A stretch of DNA of 10,719 nucleotides from NCBI GenBank assembly GCA_030838265.1, contig JAUTXA010000259.1:1-10719 (forward strand), in the 5' to 3' direction. The notes under the pieces are model-generated. The model saw nothing but the letters and a program-made list of their open reading frames with translations, was not told where the DNA came from and did not search any database. A program made the translations under genes and the position numbers. Below, in pieces: positions 1-6,055 of this stretch (the stretch's first letter is position 1; every line of letters begins with the position of its first letter). The DNA is from Actinomycetota bacterium (GTDB taxonomy: Bacteria > Actinomycetota > Acidimicrobiia > Acidimicrobiales > BP-101).

Positions 1-1
1 C

Positions 2-934
2 CCGTCGGCCACGCCGGGCGAGCGGGAGGGGGGGTCGTCGATGCCCATCGCCGCCATCGCCACCCCCGAGCTGGCCCGCTTCCTCGGCGCCACCGACGCC
101 GACGTCGCCGCCCTGGCCTCGGGCAAGGGGATCGCCTTCGGCCCCGCGTCCTACGGCCCAACCGCCAACGTCCGGATCTCGACCGCCCACCTGGTCCCCG
201 AGCCCCCCGGCTTCCCGTCGCCGGCCCAGCTCAACGGCCCGGAGCGCGTGCGGGTCGACCTCTCGAACCCGGTCGACATCAACAGCCTGGTGCGGCGGCC
301 GAAGCTGGCGGCCGATGCCGTGCCCGCCGTCCTCATCCCCCGCAGCGCCCTGGCCCGGTTCGACCACCCAGTGGTGAGCCAGGGCCTGCTCCTGCAGTCG
401 GCCCGGCCGCTCACTGCCTCGCAGCGCGACGCCCTCGACAACACCCTGGCCGACGTCATCGACCAGAGCTCCGGCATCGGGCCCAGGTTCTTCCCCGGCC
501 CGCCGATCATTCAGTGGTTCCACCCGGCGTCGTCGATCCGCACCAAGCTGCAGGCCATCCTCGCCGCCGCCGCCCTCCTCTTCACCCTGGCCGTCGTGGC
601 GGTGGCCCTCGCCCTCGAGGGCGCCGAGTCCCGCGGCGAGCGCGACGTCCTCGTCGCCGTCGGCGCTCCGCCCCGATCGGTGGCCAGCCTGGTGGCCGTG
701 AAGGGCGCCACCCTGGCCGCCGTGGCCATGGTGCTGGCGCTGCCGATGGGGATGGCGCCGTTCGCCGTCCTCGCCCGGACCTCGACGCCCCACCGTCCGA
801 TCGAGATCCCCTACCTCGTGATCGGCCTGCTGGTGTTCGTCGCCCCCGTCGTCGTCGGGATCACCGCCTTTGTCACCAGCTCGCTGACGGCCCGCCTCTC
901 CCCCGTCACCGCCACCCGCCTCTCGGCCGACTAG
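2..934 (+). CDS. FtsX-type ABC transporter permease, C-terminal part (5' end outside window)
   Basis: The frame is open from base 2, so the true start lies to the left; the ATG at base 41 is internal. The last third has three hydrophobic helices (about bases 548-616, 692-778 and 809-877). The segment after the first (EGAESRGERDVLVAVGAPPR) matches the cytoplasmic loop typical of FtsX permeases, where a charged stretch is followed by 'xAVGAPPR'. Such permeases pair with a separate ABC ATPase to move lipids, peptides or lipoproteins, or to work mechanically on cell-wall enzymes. The polar region before the helices should be extracytoplasmic. The substrate cannot be told and no ATPase is visible. 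The stop codon overlaps the stop of the opposing translin-family gene. Family assignment is good; function beyond 'permease' is unknown. Confidence 0.82.
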   Translation, partial: PSATPGEREGGSSMPIAAIATPELARFLGATDADVAALASGKGIAFGPASYGPTANVRISTAHLVPEPPGFPSPAQLNGPERVRVDLSNPVDINSLVRRPKLAADAVPAVLIPRSALARFDHPVVSQGLLLQSARPLTASQRDALDNTLADVIDQSSGIGPRFFPGPPIIQWFHPASSIRTKLQAILAAAALLFTLAVVAVALALEGAESRGERDVLVAVGAPPRSVASLVAVKGATLAAVAMVLALPMGMAPFAVLARTSTPHRPIEIPYLVIGLLVFVAPVVVGITAFVTSSLTARLSPVTATRLSAD

Positions 935-1578
935 CGACCGTCGCCGCCGCGCTCTTCGAGGGCGGTGCGCAGGCCTGTCTGGATGAGGGTCATCGTCACG
1001 TCCGAGCGCGTCCGCTCGAGGACGGCGCGCAGCGAGTCGACCGTGCGGCGCAGGCCACCGACCATGGCGTCAGGGAAGTCGATGGTGACGAGCGCGTCGT
1101 AGACGTCCTCCATCTCGCGCATGAGCTGCTCGGCCCGGTCGAGGTTGCCCTCCCGCATGCGGTCGAGCAGGTGGCGGCGCAGCTCGGACGCGGCCTCGGC
1201 CATGCCGTTGAGCCAGGCCGGGGCCTCGACGCCGACGTCGGCACACGACGGCAGCGGCAGCCCGTCCACCATCGCCGCGCACAGGACGGCCTCGGCGTAC
1301 TCCTTCTCGGCGTCGTGGAGGAACCCGGCGAAGAAGATGGCGGGGTGGTCCTTCAGCGCCGACTGGGCCTCGCGCAACGCCACGCGGGCCTCGTCGGTGA
1401 GGGCGGCGGCGTCGTCGGGCTGGAGGCGGTGGATGGCGCGGATGGCCCGTCCGCAGGCCCGGATGGTGCGCCGGCACGCGGCCAGGCCGGCCTCGCGGGC
1501 CCGGTGGGCGGCATCGAGCTCGGCGCGGACCGGCTCGATCAGCTGGAAGAGCTCCTCGCCGCGGGGCCGGTCGGCCAC
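931..1578 (-). CDS. Translin/TRAX-family protein (possible RNA-binding nuclease)
   Basis: The protein has 215 residues, close to the usual size of translin and TRAX, and looks all-helical. Translin-family landmarks are visible: EKEYAEA at 91-97, LPLPS at 107-111, SELRR at 131-135, MEDVYDAL at 156-163, FPDA at 168-171 and GLRRTVDSLRAVLERTRSD at 175-193. Known family members form octameric RNA- or ssDNA-binding shells; eukaryotic translin-TRAX (C3PO) cuts RNA with two glutamates three apart and a distant aspartate. Here E93, E96 and D161 fall in equivalent places by my reading, so catalysis is possible but inferred. Related prokaryotic proteins are sometimes mislabelled haloacid dehalogenase; no DxD motif of that family is seen. 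The GTG start lies 7 bases after the stop of the SepX/GlpR-like gene, indicating co-transcription. No strong Shine-Dalgarno is visible, so translation may depend on the upstream gene. Confidence 0.75.
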   Translation of the reverse strand: MADRPRGEELFQLIEPVRAELDAAHRAREAGLAACRRTIRACGRAIRAIHRLQPDDAAALTDEARVALREAQSALKDHPAIFFAGFLHDAEKEYAEAVLCAAMVDGLPLPSCADVGVEAPAWLNGMAEAASELRRHLLDRMREGNLDRAEQLMREMEDVYDALVTIDFPDAMVGGLRRTVDSLRAVLERTRSDVTMTLIQTGLRTALEERGGDGR

Positions 1579-1585
1579 CGGTGGC

Positions 1586-2146
1586 CTAGTTGGCCGAGCG
1601 ACGGAGGAGGAGGGCGGGCTCGGGGCCCTGGGCGCCCGGCAGGAAGCGGAGCTTCATCTCCCGCTCGGCGGCCGCCGTGCGCAGGCGCACCAACAGGGCC
1701 ACGTAGCCGACGAAGACCAGGTCGAGGATGAGGTGCAGGTAGAGCAGGGCGGCGAACGACGGGATGAACGACAGCACGAGGGTGCCGACCATCGAGGCGA
1801 GCAGGCCGAACAGGACATCGCGGCGGCGCTTCAGGGTGCGGGCCCGGCGAGCGGCGTCGGCCGAGTTGGTGACGGGACGGGCCGAGCGGGCGGGCTGGTT
1901 GTAGGCCGCGGTGCGGGCGCGGAAGGCGGCCGGCATCGAGCCCAGCAGGCCGCCGCCGCGGGCGTCGCGCAGGCTGTTGGCCGGGGCGACCGTCGAGGGG
2001 CCGGTGCGCTGCAACACGTGGAGCCGGTTGCGGAAGTCGCTGATCGAATCAGCCGGTCGGCCGTCGGCCCGATTGCGGATGATCGGGGGGACCAGCACTG
2101 CAGCCCAGATGGCCGCGAGGATCAGCAGCAGCACGACAGTGGTCAA
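1586..2146 (-). CDS. SepX/GlpR-like actinobacterial membrane protein (short form)
   Basis: The 186-residue protein has an N-terminal helix (about 3-19) ending in IWAAVLVPPIIRNR, followed by SDFRNRLHVLQR. This closely resembles the start of streptomycete SepX and mycobacterial GlpR (Rv0996). A polar linker leads to a basic RRR patch and two further helices at about 109-128 and 131-153, also typical of GlpR, then a short tail. SepX/GlpR are septum-associated membrane proteins of Actinobacteria and usually exceed 300 residues; the long C-terminal part is missing here. The known neighbourhood (galU, moeA, rimJ, glpR) supports the call, since galU and moeA lie within 6 kb. The TTG start gives the expected N-terminus, but the GAGGAG before it is only 2 bases away; the alternative GTG at 2134 is about 14 bases from it. 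A role in division is inferred from homology. Confidence 0.68.
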   Translation of the reverse strand: MTTVVLLLILAAIWAAVLVPPIIRNRADGRPADSISDFRNRLHVLQRTGPSTVAPANSLRDARGGGLLGSMPAAFRARTAAYNQPARSARPVTNSADAARRARTLKRRRDVLFGLLASMVGTLVLSFIPSFAALLYLHLILDLVFVGYVALLVRLRTAAAEREMKLRFLPGAQGPEPALLLRRSAN

Positions 2147-2175
2147 CGCTCCTCGGCCTGCCTTTTCTCTCGGGG

Positions 2176-2181
2176 ACGGTA
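2176..2181 (-). promoter_or_regulatory. Possible -10 box for the SepX/GlpR-translin pair
   Basis: On the minus strand the hexamer TACCGT fits TANNNT and would place transcription start roughly 20-25 bases before the TTG start codon. No convincing -35 element is seen. This is a weak single-motif prediction. Confidence 0.25.
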
Positions 2182-2231
2182 ACGGGCCTTGGCCCCAGCG
2201 CGGTGGATGGTCTATTCGGGCCTCGACGTGA

Positions 2232-2257
2232 CCGGACCTGCTTACTACGGGGTCCGG
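2232..2257. repeat. 7-bp inverted repeat in the SepX/GlpR leader region
   Basis: CCGGACC (2232-2238) and GGTCCGG (2251-2257) are perfect inverted copies with a 12-base centre. It lies about 90 bases upstream of the SepX/GlpR-like start. It could be an RNA hairpin or a protein-binding site; nothing in the sequence decides between them. Confidence 0.35.
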
Positions 2258-2288
2258 CGGCCTTCAAACTGTTGCTAGCAAAAGTTAG

Positions 2289-2315
2289 CAGTTGGCCCCT
2301 TCACACTGCCAACTG
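2289..2315. repeat. 8-bp hairpin that competes with the larger inverted repeat
   Basis: CAGTTGGC (2289-2296) pairs perfectly with GCCAACTG (2308-2315), leaving an 11-base loop. Its right arm shares bases 2311-2315 with the left arm of the large inverted repeat at 2311-2357, so in RNA the two structures would exclude each other. Confidence 0.4.
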
Positions 2316-2357
2316 GCGCGGAAATCGACGCGGTTTCGGTCGATTTCCGCGCCAGTT
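2311..2357 (-). terminator. Large hairpin after moaC, likely terminator or RNA-stability element
   Basis: Two perfect 19-base arms, AACTGGCGCGGAAATCGAC (2311-2329) and its complement (2339-2357), flank a 9-base centre. One mismatch outward, three more pairs extend the stem. It lies 15 bases after the moaC stop codon, so in the moaC transcript it would fold as a strong stem. No uridine run follows directly; the first TTTT comes some 25-30 bases later on that strand. A U-less terminator as used by actinobacteria, or a 3'-end protector, fits best. An operator or a dispersed repeat copy is also possible. Confidence 0.5.
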
Positions 2358-2372
2358 TGCACGAGAAGGACG

Positions 2373-2954
2373 CTACAGCGGGTCGCTGAGGTCGTCGGCC
2401 AGGTTGTCGGCCAGATTGTCGGAGAAGCTCAGGGGCTCCTCGACGGTATCGAACGACGAGTTGCCGTCGGCCGCCTCCCGGCGCCACACCCCTGACTGGC
2501 CTCCCGTCTTCTCCCAGAGGCAGAGCTCGCCGATGGCCATCCCCCGGTCTTGGGACTTGCACATGTCGTAGATGGTGAGGGCCGCGATCGAGCAGGCGGT
2601 CAGGGCTTCCATCTCGACGCCGGTTCGGTCGACCGTGTCGACCTGGGCCTCGACCTCGATGAAGTCGTCGCCCAGGTGGAAGTTCACGTAGACCGAGCCC
2701 ACCAGCAGGGGGTGGCACAGGGGGATGAGGTCGGATGTCTTCTTGGCCGCCTGGATCCCGGCCACCCGGGCCACATTGAGCACGTCGCCCTTGCTGACGG
2801 CATTCGAGGCCACCATGGCCGTGGTCTCCGGCTTCATGAACACCTTGCACCGGGCCATGGCCCGTCGGTGGGTGGGCTCTTTGGGCGTGACGTCGACCAT
2901 CCGGGCCCGGCCCAGCGGATCGAGGTGCGTGAAGCGGGGCCCGCGGTCGGTCAT
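2373..2954 (-). CDS. moaC: Cyclic pyranopterin monophosphate synthase MoaC with C-terminal extension
   Basis: MoaC converts the product of MoaA (3',8-cyclo-GTP) to cyclic pyranopterin monophosphate in molybdenum cofactor synthesis; it acts in the cytosol as a hexamer. The family signature is complete: MVDVTPKEPTHRRAMA (19-34), KKTSDLIPLCHPL (71-83), DTVDRTGVEMEALTA (106-120) and YDMCKSQDRGM (129-139), with the active-site Asp130 and Lys133. After GQSGVWRR (152-159), where most MoaC proteins end, there is an extra tail of about 34 residues rich in Asp, Asn, Leu and Ser, with a duplicated LADNLADDL element. The ATG start matches the family N-terminus. It has no Shine-Dalgarno, but a TAGACT box lies 6 bases upstream, suggesting a leaderless mRNA. 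It is divergent from the FG-GAP gene and followed by a strong hairpin, so it is probably a single-gene unit. Confidence 0.95.
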   Translation of the reverse strand: MTDRGPRFTHLDPLGRARMVDVTPKEPTHRRAMARCKVFMKPETTAMVASNAVSKGDVLNVARVAGIQAAKKTSDLIPLCHPLLVGSVYVNFHLGDDFIEVEAQVDTVDRTGVEMEALTACSIAALTIYDMCKSQDRGMAIGELCLWEKTGGQSGVWRREAADGNSSFDTVEEPLSFSDNLADNLADDLSDPL

Positions 2955-2960
2955 GGGTGG

Positions 2961-2966
2961 AGTCTA
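2961..2966 (-). promoter_or_regulatory. -10 box of a leaderless moaC promoter
   Basis: The minus-strand hexamer TAGACT fits TANNNT and ends 6 bases before the moaC ATG, so transcription should start at or next to the A of ATG. No ribosome-binding site is present, which agrees with leaderless expression, a common mode in actinobacteria. A good -35 is not visible. Confidence 0.5.
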
Positions 2967-3089
2967 GATCCGACGTCCGCGCCCACGACTGCTCCACCCC
3001 TCGTCCGCGTCCGCGCGCACGCGTCTCGCCCACCCCCCAGGGTCGAGGTGATCCGACGGGAGTCGCATATGTGGGCCTGTGGGAGCCCC

Positions 3090-3098
3090 TGGTAGAAT
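3090..3098 (+). promoter_or_regulatory. Extended -10 promoter for the FG-GAP protein gene
   Basis: TGGTAGAAT contains a TG one base before a TAGAAT hexamer, an extended -10 form. Expected start of transcription is near 3105, leaving a leader of about 27 bases before the ATG at 3133. It lies downstream of the in-frame GTG at 3079, which argues against that earlier start codon. Confidence 0.5.
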
Positions 3099-3132
3099 TG
3101 GCCGAATTAACTCGAGGCTGGGGGTCGCGGGA

Positions 3133-5004
3133 ATGCTGGGACTGGGAACGAACGGGAGCAGCGCGCGAAGGCTGCGCCTTGGTGCGCTGGCGATGGCGCT
3201 GATCGGAGCTGCGATCGCCCAGGGCCCGGCGAGGGCAAGCACGAGCTCAGCTCCGACGATGGAGCAGGCGGCAGCGATCCGGACCGGGCTGGCTCGCACG
3301 CTCGTCAGCGCCGGCGCCCCTGCCGGGCAGCTCGGCCAGATCCTCGCAACCTCACCCGCCGGGACCGCACCGTCGAGCGGGACTCCCACCGGTGCCACTC
3401 CGTCGACCACCGCCTCATCGACGCCGATCTCGGGCACCCCCGAATACGTGTCAGCTGCTGGCGACCTCGACGGCGACGGCAAGGCCGACGTGCTGGCGAC
3501 CACCCAGGGCGATGACGTCTTCGCGGTCCAGGCCCGGCGCGGCACCGACGGGAGCCTCCTGTGGACGCAGCAGTTCGTGGGCGCAACCAACGTGGTCGCG
3601 GTGGGCCTCCCGTCCAGCACCGGCGCCGCGTTCCCGGCGACCGTCGGCCAGAACAACAAGCCCGGCGTCATCGTCGCCCAGTACGTCGAGACCTATGGCG
3701 GGGCGGTGCAGCACACCGACCTTCGCCTCATCGCCCTCGACGGAAGCGGTGACCTGACCTGGGCCCGCGTCTACTCCGGTCCCGTCGGCGGGAGCGCCAG
3801 CGGAGTTTCGTGCACCGACAGCGGGTGCTACCCGCAGGCATCCGCCGGCCTGTCCCGGCCGGTGTTCGACGGGCTGCTGAACGCCACCGGCGGTCCGGCC
3901 ACCGATGTCCTCGTCCACCAGTCGGTCGGCTACACGGTCGACAACGGCAGGAGCGCGACGTTCCAGTACGAGGTGCTCGTCAATGTCATCAACGGCGACG
4001 ACGGGTCCGAGGCTCGCAATCCGGCCGTCACGATCACTGGCGACCGGGTGAGCGTGTTCCCCGGCCGCGACCTGTCGGGCGACGGCCTCAGCGACTACCT
4101 GATCGCCTGGGCCCACCAAGATCAACCCGTCCATCTCTCGGCCTTCACCGGTCGCGGCAACGCGTTGTGGACCAGCGTCGAAACCAACTCCAACCCCTAC
4201 GGGTTCGACTACGCCTCCCTGGTCTCGTGGGCGGGTGACATGAACGGCGACGGGACGCCGGAGCTGATCGCTCGCGTGCCGGCGCAGGTCGGTTCGACGC
4301 CCGATCAGTACGCAGTGATCAGCGGTGCCAACGGGACGACGCTGTTCTCCGCGGCCGCCGACTGGATCGGCACCGGTGACGTCGATGGCGACGGTCGAGC
4401 CGACCTGATCACCGCCGTAGCGCCGACATTGACGGCACCCGCCCTGACGACGACCGCCTATGACGGCGCCGGCCAGCAGCTGTACTCCGTCGTCCGGAGC
4501 TTTCCGGCCGGGACGCAAGGCTCCGCCCGCTCGGTCGGCGATGTCGACGGCGACGGTGTCGCCGATGTCTCGTACTTCGCCGAGCAGCGGGGAGCGACGA
4601 ACCAGCTGGTCGAGCGGGGCATGATCACCGGCCGCCTCGGGACGCCGCTCTGGACGGACGCGACCCAGCGGCTCGTGGGGTACTCGCTCGGCGGCTCAGT
4701 GGATGGCGCCGGTGACGACCTCTACGACGTCAGCTATCCAGCGGCCAACCCGAACGCCACCGTCACGGTCATCGACGGCGCGACGGGTGCGGTCGTGTGG
4801 ACGACCTCCATCTACGGCGTCCAGAGCCTCGTGGCCCACGACATCGACGGCGACGGCCGCTGCGAGGTGCTGGCCAACGTGCTCGAGGACCTCGGGCGTG
4901 GTTTGGCGCCGGCGCCCTTGGGGACGCTGCTCAGCAGCAGTCGCTACCACCACCGTCACGGTGAGGTTCGCTCGACCACTGGTGCGCTTCTCTGGCGCAC
5001 CTGA
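3133..5004 (+). CDS. Secreted FG-GAP/VCBS-repeat beta-propeller protein
   Basis: Using the ATG at 3133 the product has 623 residues. Positions 1-35 form a signal peptide: Arg12-Arg13, a hydrophobic core LGALAMALIGAAIA, and an A-R-A cleavage site before STSS. A Thr/Ser/Pro-rich linker (about 74-104) follows. Then come integrin-alpha-like repeats with DxDxDG calcium loops at about 111, 313, 369, 416, 470 and 570, a degenerate DGAGDD copy at 524, and possible eroded copies near 172 and 250. Spacing of 46-56 residues fits blades of a propeller. One Cys pair (SCTDSGC, 227-232) may form a disulfide. Such proteins are exported and often bind ligands or surfaces; no catalytic domain or membrane anchor is seen. 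The last 35 residues look degraded. The in-frame GTG at 3079 was not chosen because it precedes the predicted promoter and would put 18 extra residues before the signal peptide. Confidence 0.85.
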   Translation: MLGLGTNGSSARRLRLGALAMALIGAAIAQGPARASTSSAPTMEQAAAIRTGLARTLVSAGAPAGQLGQILATSPAGTAPSSGTPTGATPSTTASSTPISGTPEYVSAAGDLDGDGKADVLATTQGDDVFAVQARRGTDGSLLWTQQFVGATNVVAVGLPSSTGAAFPATVGQNNKPGVIVAQYVETYGGAVQHTDLRLIALDGSGDLTWARVYSGPVGGSASGVSCTDSGCYPQASAGLSRPVFDGLLNATGGPATDVLVHQSVGYTVDNGRSATFQYEVLVNVINGDDGSEARNPAVTITGDRVSVFPGRDLSGDGLSDYLIAWAHQDQPVHLSAFTGRGNALWTSVETNSNPYGFDYASLVSWAGDMNGDGTPELIARVPAQVGSTPDQYAVISGANGTTLFSAAADWIGTGDVDGDGRADLITAVAPTLTAPALTTTAYDGAGQQLYSVVRSFPAGTQGSARSVGDVDGDGVADVSYFAEQRGATNQLVERGMITGRLGTPLWTDATQRLVGYSLGGSVDGAGDDLYDVSYPAANPNATVTVIDGATGAVVWTTSIYGVQSLVAHDIDGDGRCEVLANVLEDLGRGLAPAPLGTLLSSSRYHHRHGEVRSTTGALLWRT

Positions 5005-5049
5005 GGCCCGTCCTACGACGTGCATCGGTCGGTGGCCGCCGCTGCCGAC

Positions 5050-5065
5050 CTGACGTGAACGTCAG
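5050..5065. terminator. Small hairpin between convergent genes, possible bidirectional terminator
   Basis: CTGACG and CGTCAG form a perfect 6-bp stem around TGAA (16-bp palindrome CTGACGTGAACGTCAG). It overlaps the moaA stop codon and sits about 45 bases after the FG-GAP stop. There is no uridine tract, so terminator function is only suggested by position. Confidence 0.3.
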
Positions 5066-6048
5066 CCGCCGATCTGGCTCATGCTCCGGGGGGGCTTGAC
5101 GAAGGTGACCTTCCCGATGGAGTGGCCAGCCCACTTGCGGGCCACCTCGCCGGACATGGCGGTGGCCAGATCGTCGTCGGACCCGCCGCCGCGCAGGACA
5201 GCCCTCAGGTCGACCTCGTCGACCGCGAAGAGGCAGTTCTGGAACGTGCCCTCGGCCGTGATCCGGACCCGGTCGCAGTTCCCGCAGAAGGGCTCGGTGA
5301 CCGACGCGATGACGCCGAACTCACCGCCGCCGTCGAGGTAGCGGTAGCGGGCGGCGGGCTCGGGGCCGTGCGAGACCGCCTCGATGGGGTAGACGGCCCC
5401 GATGGCGGCCACGATCTCGGCCGCGGGCACAACCTGGTCGAGGGTCCAGGCGCCGTCGGCGTCGAGGGGCATGAACTCGATGAACCTCGGCTGCACGCCC
5501 CGGTCCCGTCCGAAGGTGGCGAACTCGACGGCCTCGTCGTCGTTGACCCCCCGGATCATGACCACGTTGACCTTCACCGGGTCGAACCCGGCGGCGAGAG
5601 CGGCGTCGATGCCGTCGAGCACCTGGTCGAGGGCATCGCGACGGGTGAGGGCGACGAAGCGGTCGGGCCGCAGCGAGTCGAGCGAGATGTTGATGCGCTT
5701 CAGCCCGGCCCGGCGCAGCTCGCCGGCCAGGAGGCCCAGGCTTGTCCCGTTGGTGGTCAGGGCCAGGTCGACGCCGAGGGCCGCCAGCTTGGCCACCAAG
5801 ACAGGGAGGTGGGCCCGCACGAGAGGCTCGCCGCCCGTCAGACGGATGGACTCGACGCCCCAGCGCTCGACGGCCACCCTGGCAATGCGCTCGATCTCCT
5901 CGAAGGTGAGCACCTGGTCGCGCGCCAGCCACTGCATCCCCTCTTCCGGCATGCAGTAGGTGCACCGGAAGTTGCAGCGGTCGGTCACCGAGATGCGCAG
6001 GTCCTTCACGACCCGGCCGAAGCCGTCGACGAGCGGAGCAGGGGTCAT
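5062..6048 (-). CDS. moaA: GTP 3',8-cyclase MoaA (radical SAM)
   Basis: MoaA uses S-adenosylmethionine and two [4Fe-4S] clusters to turn GTP into 3',8-cyclo-7,8-dihydro-GTP, the first step of molybdenum cofactor synthesis. The 328-residue product has the radical SAM motif CNFRCTYC (Cys25, Cys29, Cys32), GGEP at 72-75, and the C-terminal cluster motif CGNC...C (Cys255, Cys258, Cys272). It ends in the conserved Gly-Gly needed for catalysis. The frame is open further upstream inside moeA, but the ATG at 6048 gives the normal N-terminus (GRVVKDLRISVTDRC). A GAGGGGG ribosome-binding site sits just before it, overlapping the moeA stop region. The start lies 7 bases after the moeA stop, so the gene is the last of the plsY-galU-moeA-moaA operon. 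Its partner moaC is 2.1 kb further on, in a separate unit. Confidence 0.96.
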   Translation of the reverse strand: MTPAPLVDGFGRVVKDLRISVTDRCNFRCTYCMPEEGMQWLARDQVLTFEEIERIARVAVERWGVESIRLTGGEPLVRAHLPVLVAKLAALGVDLALTTNGTSLGLLAGELRRAGLKRINISLDSLRPDRFVALTRRDALDQVLDGIDAALAAGFDPVKVNVVMIRGVNDDEAVEFATFGRDRGVQPRFIEFMPLDADGAWTLDQVVPAAEIVAAIGAVYPIEAVSHGPEPAARYRYLDGGGEFGVIASVTEPFCGNCDRVRITAEGTFQNCLFAVDEVDLRAVLRGGGSDDDLATAMSGEVARKWAGHSIGKVTFVKPPRSMSQIGG

Positions 6049-6055
6049 GACCCCC

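Noticed and set aside
514..1731. 405-codon open frame on the plus strand
   Set aside because: It runs through the permease in another frame and antisense to the translin gene; composition is that of a shadow frame.
2147..2372. tRNA or small gene in the non-coding stretch
   Set aside because: No T-loop GGTTCGAATCC-like motif or cloverleaf was found, and open frames there have no coding character; only inverted repeats are supported.
3451..4518. 355-codon open frame on the minus strand
   Set aside because: Antisense to the FG-GAP gene, whose signal peptide and calcium loops are clear.
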